NCBI GenBank assembly: GCA_031761425.1
Contig: JARFXV010000631.1
Location: forward strand, 1 to 64,000
DNA from: Cosmopolites sordidus
Taxonomy: Eukaryota > Arthropoda > Insecta > Coleoptera > Curculionidae
Reading direction: 5' to 3'
DNA length: 64,000 nt
In this document: positions 32,406-42,785 of the stretch, piece by piece
Layout: every line of letters begins with the position of its first letter
How positions within the stretch are numbered: position 1 is the first letter of the stretch
Made by a program: the position numbers and the translations under genes
The notes under the pieces: generated by a model
What the model saw: the letters and a program-made list of their open reading frames with translations, nothing else
Databases searched by the model: none
What the model was told of the DNA's origin: nothing

Positions 32406-33157
32406 CTAAATGAAAAATAAAAATAGACCACTATTATGTGTATTATGTAAGAAAGAATAGTGAAGATTATTTTATCCGTTTTAAATGGTCCATAATTTGA
32501 ACCTTATTTATGTTAGCATTAGTATTGTTAAATATTCTTGTGTCTGGCAATATCATTAGTTTGACAATTTTGTCAAGTTATGCATGGATTACTATTCTAA
32601 TGGATAACTATTAAATTTTTTATAATCTTGAATATCCAGTAATTAATTTTATCAGTAATGAAACTAGATTCATGACATTAAGAGGAAATAAAGCTTGTGT
32701 CCAAGAAATATTTAAATTTGAGTATTTGAATTCTATTTAGTATTTTCAATAAATATCTACCTAATATTTCTTGCCTTTCTGGTAAATATTGTTGAAGTAA
32801 AATTTCTCTCTGCTCTTTTTTCCTAAGCCACCATTTTTTAATAGTATTGAGTCTCAGATCAATTGGCGATTGAATAAATTTTAATATCTCAGTATTATTG
32901 TCTTCGTTATAAAAGCTTCTTAAAGTTGTTAAATGATGCCCTTTCTGTTCGTGCCATGGTGTTCTCCACTTCAGTTCTGTTTTGGTTGGATTATTTGGTC
33001 TGACTTGATATTTTTTACGCGGTACGACTTCTGATTTTATAGATTCCTTTATTTGGAGTTCAGTGTCTGGCTTCTTTGAGAATCCACATAAGCACTGCTT
33101 CAAGGATGGAGACACTCTTCGAAAATTTGCTAACTTAAAAATATATAAAAGACTCAT
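31921..33157 (-). CDS. DMAC2: DMAC2-like mitochondrial complex I assembly factor (two exons)
   Basis: Two minus-strand exons, 33157-32761 and 32405-31921, join at a phase-1 GT-AG intron of 355 bp to give 293 residues. The join restores EILGAELAAAHFLVYRGGAV, a hallmark block of the DMAC2 (ATP5SL) and ATP synthase factor s family. After it come leucine-rich repeats (LKNVQWLSLNGCKNMDDF, LLYLDLRNCYNITERG, MKNLKILYLDDL). The N-terminus is basic and amphipathic (MSLLYIFKLANFRRVSPSLK), consistent with mitochondrial import. In other animals DMAC2 helps assemble the distal membrane arm of complex I; that role is inferred here. The gene is head to head with WDR4 on the other strand. ATP synthase factor s is the alternative, but the LGxxLAAAHF block favours DMAC2. 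Confidence 0.88.
32761..33157 (-). CDS. DMAC2: DMAC2 exon 1 (N-terminal)
   Basis: ATG at 33157-33155, donor G|GTAGAT at the low-coordinate end. It encodes the presumed targeting sequence, then a W-rich conserved block with WRTPWHEQKGHHLTTLRSFY. Confidence 0.85.
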
Positions 33158-33697
33158 AACTTATATTGCACTTTTATATCCAAAGCTTATATTTATACTA
33201 ATATGGTTCGTTCCTAAATTCTTCTTCTTTAAAAAAAACCGTTTATAGCAACAAATGAAATTGTAGAATTTTATTCTAAGTACAATTTTTAGGCCAACTG
33301 CTATGATTTTTGGTGTGTTAGTTGCTGGCTTGGTAATTGAAGCGCACCAGGGTTTAAATTTTGGTGCGGGCATGGATGTTTGTGTGTTTTCGGTGTGTAT
33401 ATCTTATGAAAGGAAAATGGCTAACTCTGTTGGAGTACTTTGAATATAAAATATAATTTATATTAATTATATATTAAAAGGTTGAGTACACCTTGTACTG
33501 GCCGAATACCGTCTAAGTGAGGCAAAAAAAAAACACAATTCTTCTTCTTCGATTACAATGGTTCGCAATACTAAAAAGGCAACTTTTTGAATTTGTATCT
33601 ATCTAAACTGAAAAGAAGAAGTTATTTTACACATGTTTGAGGTTACTATATTTAATGTTGGCTTATAATTGTGTATATTAATTTTTAATAGTTAAAA
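33158..33697. promoter_or_regulatory. Shared divergent promoter region of DMAC2 and WDR4/wuho
   Basis: The start codons of DMAC2 (minus, 33157) and wuho (plus, 33698) are 540 bp apart and point away from each other, so both promoters must lie here or overlap. No clear TATA box sits at either side. The middle, about 33305-33410, is a SINE fragment. Confidence 0.7.
33305..33410 (+). mobile_element. tRNA-derived SINE fragment, same family as 49042-49214
   Basis: The plus strand here reads GGTGTGTTAGTTGC, then GGGTTTAAATTTTGGTGCGG and GGATGTTTGTGTG. These align with the minus strand of the SINE nested in the LINE at 49.0-49.2 kb: GGTGGGTTAGTCGC, GGGTTCAAATCCTGGTGCGG, GGATGTTTGTGTG. The B box is decayed (GGTTTAAATTT for GGTTCAAATCC). 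No target duplication was found. Confidence 0.75.
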
Positions 33698-34885
33698 ATG
33701 GTGTTCATGCATTATTGTAATAAATTGTTCATTTATGCATTTTATGATAAATTAGTAACCAGCAATACTGCACAAGAATTTGTGGATATTTATATTCCTG
33801 AAATTTTAACATCCAAGCATATTAATAAAACTCAAATTCAAGTAAGATTTGTTTGTTTTCTGTATAGTGATACATTTCTAATGTTAACTGATTTTCAATG
33901 CTTTCAGGAAAATAAGAATAAAACTATAACCTGCATCAACAGTTCAAATGATGGTGGTTATATAGCTCTTACTACAGAAGCTAAACAACTTGTGATTTAT
34001 ACTCATACCTTTAAATTAATAAAAAATATTTTACTACAAAAAGCAGCAAACAAAGTTTGTTTTACTCCTAATAATCAGGTATTGGTTGCAGACAGAAATG
34101 GAGATGTTTATAGTTACAGTTTAGAAAATAGTGACAATGAACCAGTGCTATTATTAGGCCATTTAAGTGTAGTTTTAGATATGGTAATATCTCCTTGTGG
34201 CAAATATATAATTACTTGTGATCGTGATGAGAAAATTCGTGTTTCTTGTTACCCTAATGCTTACAATATTGTTCGTTATTGTTTAGGGCATAAGGAATTT
34301 GTGACTAAATTAAAGTTATTGAAAAATGATGTATTATTATCTGCTTCTGGTGATGGAACAGTTAGGATGTGGAACTATTTAGAAGGTAAAGAATTGAATA
34401 GAATAGAAACATATAATATTGTTGACAGTCAAGTTTTTAATTTATTTGCTCTTGAAATGGATAAGGAAAAAGTGGAGGTTACTACATTACCTATAAGTGA
34501 TATGCAAGTGTGTGAAAACAAAACCAATGTAATAATAGCTATATCTTTATACAAAGATAACAAAATTCACTTCTATAAATTAATTGTGGAAGATTTAACA
34601 TACAGTTACTTAACTAATGTTTTAGTCGATAGTGATTCCTTTTATTACTTTTTAACAAGTGAGTTATACATTATATCAAGTAATATATTAATTTATTATT
34701 TTGTTGACAATAAATTTGAAAGTAAAAAATGTAGTATATTAGAAGAAAAGTTATCAAAATATATGAACTTTTTTCAGTGTGAAAACAATACCCTTACATT
34801 GTTATATAAAAGGAGATTCAATAATGTACAGGAATATTTGAATAAGAAAAGACAAAGATTGGAATCAAAAGAAAATAAATGTTAA
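33698..34885 (+). CDS. wuho: WDR4/Wuho, tRNA (m7G) methyltransferase non-catalytic subunit
   Basis: WDR4 (Trm82 in yeast, Wuho in flies) is the beta-propeller partner of METTL1, which makes N7-methylguanosine at position 46 of tRNAs; in flies it is also needed in the germline. The frame is open throughout as 395 codons, but 33842-33907 (66 bp, GTAAGA to TTTCAG) has good splice signals and its removal keeps the frame, leaving 373 residues. WD-like repeats are visible: LGHLSVVLDMVISPCGKYII with CDRDEKIRVSCYPN, and LGHKEFVTKLKLLKNDVLLS with SGDGTVRMWNY. These two blocks are diagnostic of WDR4. The C-terminal half is diverged and ends in basic KKRQRLESKENK. The AATAAA at 34873 overlaps the last codons. 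Confidence 0.92.
   Translation: MVFMHYCNKLFIYAFYDKLVTSNTAQEFVDIYIPEILTSKHINKTQIQVRFVCFLYSDTFLMLTDFQCFQENKNKTITCINSSNDGGYIALTTEAKQLVIYTHTFKLIKNILLQKAANKVCFTPNNQVLVADRNGDVYSYSLENSDNEPVLLLGHLSVVLDMVISPCGKYIITCDRDEKIRVSCYPNAYNIVRYCLGHKEFVTKLKLLKNDVLLSASGDGTVRMWNYLEGKELNRIETYNIVDSQVFNLFALEMDKEKVEVTTLPISDMQVCENKTNVIIAISLYKDNKIHFYKLIVEDLTYSYLTNVLVDSDSFYYFLTSELYIISSNILIYYFVDNKFESKKCSILEEKLSKYMNFFQCENNTLTLLYKRRFNNVQEYLNKKRQRLESKENKC
33842..33907 (+). other. wuho: Probable 66-bp in-frame intron of wuho
   Basis: Donor A|GTAAGATTTG and acceptor TTTTCAATGCTTTCAG|GAA bound 66 bp that contain no stop in the coding frame. The 22 encoded residues (VRFVCFLYSD and onward) are hydrophobic and unlike the flanking hydrophilic sequence. 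Other introns in the window are as short (56, 59, 60, 67 bp). Confidence 0.8.
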
Positions 34886-35506
34886 CAAAACATTAATTTT
34901 GTGTTTTTATTCATTTAGTTATAATTTTTTGTAGATAAAGATTGATACAAATATATTTAAAATCATACTATTATAAAAAAATTAGTTTTATGTTATTGAG
35001 AGAATGGTTTATTACAGAACAGCCCCATCTCGTTGGTCGCCGGCGATACATGGGTGACCGGTAATATAGGCAACCCTAAGCCATTAGTCAACTTAGTTTG
35101 GAAAGTTTTGTATTTTATATTTTTAAACCATTTCGTTTTTTTTTATCATTGTTGTAATTAAATTAACAGTAGTGCTTTGATTATACCACAAATGTTTTAT
35201 TATTCCCATTGGATGCCAGATGCCCCACGGATGCCGGATCATGCTCGCAGATGCATTCAAATTCATTTAAAAATCGACGACGTTAATTCAAATAATAAGC
35301 CACAAGAAGAGGGATAGTCTACTTGGTCTAACCCATGTCGGAATGGAAACAAGAATTATCACCCAGTGTTGTTTTAAAAATAAGTTATAAAAAATATACC
35401 AATGTAATTGAACCTATTTATTTATTTATTTATTTTTAACATAAAGTAACTGGATCTATGTAGGCTCCAAATTAGCCGAATTTACTGATTAACCTTTGTC
35501 AGCTTA
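34886..35506. other. Intergenic spacer
   Basis: It contains the wuho 3' end and AT-rich sequence. No gene recognised; a GC-richer patch at 35025-35075 has no recognisable identity. Confidence 0.5.
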
Positions 35507-36704
35507 TACAAAGTGTCTCAAAAGAAAGTTTCTTTTTGATATGCGATATAAATAAACGAGAGAACTCCATCAAAAAAACCTTTATTAATTATTAAAATAA
35601 ACATTTTAGGAAATTACTTTTTAAAAATAATTGCATCCAAATGTAAACCTTCACGCTCACGGTACTCATCTAAACGAACAGCAGAATTCCTGAGGACGGC
35701 TCGGCACATAATCTCTGGAACGACTGCCATTTCGTGTCGGATATTTTCTTTTAATTGCACCAAAGAACCCGGCTTATTGATGTAAATTTTCGATTTTAGA
35801 TAACACCACAAGTAAAAGTCCAATCCAGTCCAAGTCAAATCAGGACCACGTGGAGGTCAATTTATGTCACCTCTCCTTGGGATCAATTTGTTTGGGAAAA
35901 TTTCACGAGCTCGTGGCAGATACGTGTTGGATACACGCAGATAAATATGTGACGTTGCTCCGTCCTGTTGAAACCATGTTCTATGACGGTAACTCCGCTT
36001 CCCCTGCTACCTTCAAAAAAATACTGGCCGATTATTCCTCGCGCTAACATTGTAGCCTATACAGTGATTTTAGGCCAATGTAGGGGTTTTTGATGCTTGG
36101 GTTTCAGGCTGGTTGCTCTCTAGTAACGACAGTTCTGCTTTTTTACATGACCGTTGAGATGAAAATGAGTCTGATCCGAAAACAATATGTTGTTGAATGT
36201 TGCAAAACGCTCAGTTACCTGATTGACGAATTGAAGCTTTTGACCGGCATCTTAAGGCTTTAACTCTTTCATCAGTTGAATTTTGAATGGATGCAGTTGT
36301 AAGTCCTTGCTTAGAATGCGATGTAATGATGTTCGAGGCACATTTAAAGCATGCGCTCGCTTACGAACGGAAAGGTCCGGATTGTCAGGAATGGACTGAT
36401 TTACCATTTCCACATTTTCGTCACTTTGTGGTGACCTCGGTCGCCCGGACTTACGTTTATCCATAGTTGGACCGGTTTCTTCAAACTGCTTAACCTATTC
36501 CCTGATGAAGGAAATACTTGGCGCATCTTTAATGCACACAAACCACAATGACTGCAGAACTTTCTTTGAGTTACAGTCTCTGAATCATTGTTTTTGTAAA
36601 ATTCTCGTACACACAACGCACGGTCTGCTTCCGAAAAGCGTTCCATACCGACTAAATACCTAAACGCAGGACTATCCATTGTCATGCGCTCTGTGCACCT
36701 TGTA
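35507..36704 (-). mobile_element. Tc1/mariner-superfamily transposon, about 1.2 kb, inactive
   Basis: Ends TACAAAGTGTCTC (35507) and, inward from 36704, TACAAGGTGCACAG are imperfect inverted repeats flanked by TA. The minus strand between them reads in order RALCVREFYKNNDSETVTQR (N-terminal helix-turn-helix), SGRPRSPQSDENVEMVNQSI, VRKRAHALNVPRTSLHRILS (second helix-turn-helix), FVNQVTERFATF, NNILFSDQTHFHLNGHVKKQ (catalytic SDE region, here SDQ), ATMLARGIIGQYFFEG, a frame change and QDG-type block, and finally LDFYLWCYLKSKIYINKPGS to the C-terminal AIIFKK (35838-35614). Several stops and frameshifts are present, so it is a dead copy of nearly full length. Confidence 0.85.
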
Positions 36705-37259
36705 TATAGAAGATAATAGAAGATTATATAAAGATAAAAATGTTCAACATACGGCCAGGGAATGTTAAACATAGCGTCTAGCTTCAGTTATAGATAATTG
36801 AAGTTAAGCGACGTCGATTGTAGTCGACTTTGGATGGGTCTTTAATTAAAATAAGCACAATATAAAAAAAACCTCCCGACACTTACACTTACACATAGCG
36901 GTAAAAGGGAATTTCATTAAACCAAAAATGTTTAACATTAAACTAACAGTGTTAAAGTGTAAGGGATCTTATCTAGCATTCGTGAAACACCAAATGATGG
37001 TAGACATATAGTGATTGAATAATAAATGGGTAATAATAGTGAAAATAATATCTGACCTTAATCCTTAGTGGTGCTGTTTAAATATCCGGCTGAAAAAACG
37101 CTTAATACAAAAAAATCCGGTTTAAATATACTGATATGTACGGAGTCGTACGATTCCCATAGGACTATGAGTACGATTGAGTACCATAAATGCCCCGCAT
37201 CAAAAATGTCTGGAATCTAAAACCTTCTATAAAAATACCAAAAATTAAGCCTGTGCAGG

Positions 37260-37790
37260 ACTTGATCAACTCATAAACATATATCTAATAGGGGGTTACT
37301 TAACCTGGACTGTCTGCTGCGTCGACTACTAGGTCGTTGGACACGAGTGATCGGAACGAAGCGAGGTTTTCGACTGCATCCGTGTTCTGTGCGGAATATC
37401 TGGGTGCTTTTTGAAGCAAGATATGCCCAAGACAGTACTACCTGTAGCGGGCGATAATTTTTAAACGCTATAAGAACTTTCATGTTTCTTTGTATAAGTT
37501 TAAATCTTAGGACATACTGCAGGGATTAAGTAAATTTGTCGTTCTCCACAATGCAATCTCTGATGTTGTTTCTGTCTAGTTTGGTTCCCAGATACACAAA
37601 TTCTTTCACAATTTTAGTATTGTCTTCGCTGATTGTCCAGTTATGTTCTCTTGTTTCTTGGCTATATTAATTTCTTGACCAGTTCTTTTGACATTCACTT
37701 TTATTTCAAGTCTTTCCCCTAATAATCCTTTCGGTCGTGTTAATATGTTTAGAATAAATAGACAAAGATTAATATCTAAAATTTCCATTA
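37260..37790 (-). mobile_element. LINE reverse transcriptase C-terminal remnant
   Basis: On the minus strand, 37700-37560 reads VNVKRTGQEINIAKKQEN and, after changes, KNLCIWEPN with TETTSEIALW. This resembles the RT thumb block VNVKKT(K)xMVxSK and EFVYLGSxLTETG of RTE/other non-LTR elements. Below it (37483-37271) an open frame of 70 codons fits no recognised block. Degenerate and short. Confidence 0.5.
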
Positions 37791-38012
37791 TATTTAAAAT
37801 TGTATATCACAATTGTTTAATATTAAATTATTAGTTTAATGTAGTTTTTATTTAAAAAAGGCAGGGTGTGTCGAAACAATTGTTATACATATAATTTTAA
37901 ATATAATGGAAATGTTAGATATTAATCTTTTTTTATTTATTTAAAATGGATTTCCATCAAGTATCGGCTACCGCAGTTAAATTGCATGTGTTTAAGTTAT
38001 CGTAGATAGTCT

Positions 38013-38920
38013 ACTAGGTCTGTAAATATGAAACCGAAATTTGCCCATAGATAGCCCTAGCTGTTAATGTAGTTACCGTCAACCCGCGTCATTGGCGCCA
38101 TGTCCTTGTTGACATCTGACAGATTTTCAACTCACAACAATACAAGGTTCATACAACAGCATAGTTTGTAATAGCGTTGAAAATGTCGAATTATGAGAAC
38201 TACGATTTGTGGACCGCATTGATTTTCTGTTACCATTTGAAGAAAACTGCTGCCGAATCGCATCGAATGCTTGTCGAAGCTTACAGTGATCATGCTCGTG
38301 GTAAATTACAGTTCTCTGAGTGGTTAAAAAAATTGTGCGATTGTACGAAGAATTGTACAAAAGAAAGTCATTTCTCCATCGAATTGTGACTGGTGATGAA
38401 AAGTGGATACATTTTAAGAATTATAGGCGTAAAAGATCATGTAACTCCAGGCGAACCATCGACATGACTTCAAGGCCAAATCGCTATGGACGAAAGACAA
38501 TGCTCTGTGTTTGGTGGGATTAGAAGGGTTTGATCTATTATGAGCTGGTAAAACCTGGCGAAACCATTAATGCTGAACGCTACCGACAACAAATTATTGA
38601 TTTCAATCAAGCTTTGTGTGAAAAATGACCAGAATATCAAAAAAGGCAAGACAAACTGGCTCCATCCGTTTACTACTTATCGATGGGACACGTACTTGCT
38701 GAGTAGCGCCCCACTTGTAAATGTACGAAAATGGCTCGATGACTGGTTTGCCTCAAAAGAACAACATTTTTTTGACGTGGGATCCACAAATTATCAGACA
38801 GATGGGAAAAATGTATAACTAGCGATGGACAATACTTCGAATAAAATATTTTTTATAATTTTCATACAATACACCTGTTTTTCTACACAAAAATTCCGGC
38901 TTCATATTTACAACCTGGTG
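38013..38920 (+). mobile_element. mariner (SETMAR-like) element with internal deletions
   Basis: Inverted ends are clear: GGTCTGTAAATATGAAACCG at 38017 and, inward from 38919, CACCAGGTTGTAAATATGAA, both followed by an A-rich GGAATTT-like word. The transposase is recognisable but cut: MSNYENYDLWTALIFCYHLK and KTAAESHRMLVEAYSDHARG (38183-38300), then a jump over the second DNA-binding region to KSFLHRIVTGDEKWIHFKNY (catalytic DE block), RPNRYGRKTMLCVWWD, YYELVKPGETINAERYRQQI, and after a second loss FASKEQHFFDVGST and SDRWEKC near the end. The HDNARPH block is missing. At about 0.9 kb it is shorter than the usual 1.3 kb. Confidence 0.88.
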
Positions 38921-41900
38921 GTCTTCTGCTGCAAACAATGAAAGCAGAAGACATCGATATAATCTTTAATATAATATTTAACATAAATATTTGTTCTTTT
39001 TATCAGAATATATTTTATTCAAACGCTCTTATAGCCTAGAGGGATCCATGACTTCATTTGAAAAAACTTTTTGGCAAATTAAACACATAGGTAATGATTG
39101 TTCGTAGGAGTGCGTGAACTCATATTTTAAATATTCAGTACCGTACTGCCGGCATTTCATTTTAGATTCAGACATTTTGAAATACAAAATTTGCCACGAT
39201 TTCAATAACTTACATTTTCAACAGATTTATAGATCGGTATAATATTGATTTAAATAATGGATTTAATGACTTATCACTCACGAATATGGACTATTGACGA
39301 AACACACAAAAATAATAATATATTCCTAGAGCTATCCCTACCTTTTATAGATTTGATTTCGTGCACGCACCAACTTGTATGCCTTTGCTTGTTTGCTACG
39401 GTGTATGGTGCTAAGGTCCTATGTTTTTGTCGAAACATGCTTGATGACGTGAATCGCGTCTTTGCTTACTAACTTGCAAAGACTTGTCACCGATAATACT
39501 AAACCGAAATAGGTATAGCTAGATAACATATTTGGTCCCCTTGGACTGTCCCCCATTTACCTCTAGACCCGCTACCGCCCCCATGGAAGGCTCCAGTGAT
39601 CACTGGAGGGCGGTACCAACCCGTTGGAAACCTATGATTTAACCTGACTTAGCTTCATCCAACCACTTCAGGCAATATCAAAATAATTTATGCTCAACCC
39701 TCCTCCTTTATTATATTTGAGCGCAGATCTTTAAAAGTCTTACGCGTTAGGGTTTATTTTGCTGCTCGACACACCGTTAGCACAAGCTACAAACAAGGCT
39801 AAGCTATTGCTTATCAAAGCATAACAAGATCCATGATCACATATGGCTCGAGCACTAAGCAATATCTTTCAACATGTAAGATAATACGATCTGAATGTAG
39901 AAATGCTCTTACATATGAGATGGTTAGGTACAAGATCTCTGAAAAAAGGTAAGTATCAAAATGTAACTGCGGACATGACAAGACGCACGAATTTGGCTGC
40001 GGGTTTGTTATAGAAAGAACTTTTGAGTCAATTTTATTAGGTTTTAAGCCAGCCAGTCAGCCAGAGGATCTACTGAGGGGAATTAGAAGGAAAATTTTGA
40101 ATGTCAATGTTCGTGATACATGCACTAACAGAGGAAGGAAACAAAGGAGGAGAAGGGGGAATTGTATATTCCTGGAAAGCGAGGTGAACAAGATACCGAA
40201 CATTATTTTAATGTTGAAACAGTGGAACAACATTATGTTAATTTTAGGGTACTTTAATTATTTTTGATTGTAGTCGCTTGCTGTTGCACACATAAGTTCG
40301 TTGCCTCTCAAAAGGTATTTTGGTCTTTTGGTGTTTGAATCGAATTTTCAATTTATTTCATTCAGTATTGGATTTCCTTAAAAACCGAGACGAAACCCTG
40401 ATTATATAACAAAATGGCGTTGCTTATTTGACAGGCCTGTTTAAAATTTATAATGAAGTCAATTTACAATTGCAATTGTATTTTAATTAATTAAAACAAA
40501 AAACATTATAGCTGCTTTTGTGGGAAAACTTCTTATGTTCTAACAAAATCTAGGTAGAGGTGAATACAACCATTCTTATATATTATCAGCAGTCTCTGTA
40601 AAACAAGAAGATTTATTATACACTTGGACGTTCTTCATGCTGATTTTACGGAGCGATTTCAGGATATTTTAAACATGAATGTATGAAGTTGGATTTTATA
40701 TATTTCCGCATATCCAGATAAAGCAGAATTATCAAATTTAGAAGAGGAACTCGTAGAACTCACAACCAACGAAGAACTAAAAGTAAAATTCAGAAATTAA
40801 TACCAAAAGTTCTGTCTCCAAAAAATTAATACCAGCTCTGTTGTGAAAACATTCACAACTGAAAAAAAAAATCACCTTGTAAAATGTATACATGTGTAAA
40901 TGTATACACAAGTCTAGACCCATACTGAAATTGAAAAACGACGCCATCAGAGAAAAACAAATACACGCAAATGCGTGTATTTGTTTTGATTATTGATACT
41001 GATACTCTATTATATAGTATTGGTACTGATACTATTATTGATATTGATACTCCAAAATTGGAGTATCATAAAAAAGGGACTCGTTATAAATATAAAATTT
41101 ACAAGTACTCTAAAGTGGATATTGATGGCAATAGGACTTGACATCAGAAAAACAAACATCATTTCAGAGAAAAGGGATAGTGAAAGGCCCTGTAGCAGGT
41201 AAAGGGGCGAAGTAAGGCACTTGTGTATAACCCAAAAAATAACAGGAACAGATGGTTTTTTTTTAATTTATCACGTGGACAGAGATACGTAGAAATTCGA
41301 GGTAGAAGTCTGACAAAACAGTAGGAATCGAGAGCTGGAATTGAAAGGTTGAAGATCACGAGAAAAGAGTGAGAGTTGAAAGCACAAGTTACGCGTTAGG
41401 GGTTTTTATGTTGAGAATACAAAGGAAGAGTATGAGTTGAATCGTTGCACATAAATAGTCGAAGTTGAGAGTTAAAAATTGCACGTTAGAGTTAATTCTC
41501 TGTAGATTCCGAAGTCAAGTTAAATATGTATTTTGTTACGCCAAATCTCGTAAAACTTAAGACAATAAGTGAAAAAGTGCCCATCCAAAGTATAGTGAAG
41601 TAATTGTGAATTTTAGTAAATAAAAGTATATATGTGTATATTCTGCTTATCTATTCAACAACCAAGATCCATTTCGCGAACCAGCGAACCCTGTGGAAAT
41701 ATTATTATATCTCTCAATGTGCGGACGAGGTTTCTAACAGAGGACTTCCCGCACAAGCTCTTTACCTTGGATTGTGGACAACAACACAGACATTTTTAAT
41801 TGTCTTCGTCGTATTTGGCTGAGCGTGCATTCAGTGCAGTAGCTAATTTAATGTCTTAATGTCTAAAAAGAAACATATCACACATCACTGAGCGTAGTGA

Positions 41901-42400
41901 TTTGCCACTGATGGTAATGAAATTAAAACCCAATATTATCAAATTGTTAAAACTTCACAAGCCTCAACCATATCGTTAATTTTTTTATTTCTTATTGATT
42001 TTGTGTTTATTTTAAAATTTTATTTAATAAATAATTCTTTAGTACATTTCATTGTACCGTAATTAGTTGATTCGTAATGTTTTGTGATAGTTCTTAATTC
42101 TGTATTTCTTAATTGATAAAATAGACAAATAAAATAGGTATAGATAATGTGCAACAATATTTTAATATTTGATATAATTAACTATTATGGAAGAGGGCGC
42201 ATTGGAAAAGATTGGGAACATCTGGGCATCTACACCAAACGTAATATAAAAAGTTGCTCAAATTGTTTTTACATTTCATCTTGTCCTAACCGTTGAGATA
42301 GAAAATTGTCAATCTATAAGGCTGTACACATGACAATACAATATGAATCACAAGTAGTACTCAATGAGTAGATACACACAGTAGTAGACGACTTGGCAAT
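38921..42400. other. Unannotated repeat-like region
   Basis: No host gene recognised. 39780-40220 contains scattered LINE-like words (plus strand near 39900) but no consistent frame. 39540-39640 is GC-richer with a small palindrome (CTCCAGTGATCACTGGAG at about 39591). A hairpin lies at 40954-40987. The rest is AT-rich. Confidence 0.4.
40954..40987. repeat. Perfect 16-bp-arm hairpin
   Basis: AAAACAAATACACGCA at 40954-40969 and TGCGTGTATTTGTTTT at 40972-40987 are exact reverse complements with a 2-base loop. It is followed by GATACT/GATATTG-type short repeats (40990-41060) and another palindrome, TACTCCAAAATTGGAGTA. No gene is adjacent, and no T-run marks a terminator. Confidence 0.85.
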
Positions 42401-42640
42401 TTGACGGCTCCGCCAGACACGTTCAGGAAGTTGTTGACAGTGCCAGCTTAAGCCCCATAGCTGCATTCAAAGGCAATGTGGTTGACCATGTGCTGCTTCT
42501 CTCCGCAGTCACGCAGGTGACTATATCCCCATTGGTGCAGTGAAGCAGCATATCTGCCATGTCTGGTACGGACACTATTCGTTCCCGGATGCGATGGCAT
42601 CACAGTATGCCAGCTCCGAAAATTACAAAGTAAGCAAATC
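42400..42640 (-). mobile_element. LINE C-terminal tail fragment
   Basis: The minus strand reads TRHGRYAASLHQWGYSHLRD then CGEKQHMVNHIAFEC, the Cys/His tail block (RTGHGR...WG...CxCG...T..HI..EC) of non-LTR proteins. It ends abruptly near 42640 against a plus-strand LINE fragment. Confidence 0.7.
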
Positions 42641-42785
42641 GCAGAGATCACAAATGTCGTGAACTCCATTCTGCGTTTGCAATACTTTCCAAAGTCATAG
42701 AAGCACGCTTTCATGGCCGCGATTCCCAAGAAGCAAGATGCAAATCTTGCTTCAGATTACAGGCCTATCATTACAGCAGACATAG
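42641..42785 (+). mobile_element. Jockey-type LINE fragment, start of RT
   Basis: The plus strand reads VNSILRLQYFPKS then HAFMAAIPKKQDANLASDYR, the first RT block. The same words (VNSILRLQYFPAAWKYANLA) occur on the minus strand at 48290-48220 in the Jockey LINE, so both derive from related elements. Confidence 0.7.

Noticed and set aside
33161..33373. Minus-strand open frame of 70 codons upstream of DMAC2
   Set aside because: It overlaps the SINE fragment and the promoter, and the DMAC2 targeting sequence starts at its own ATG at 33157.
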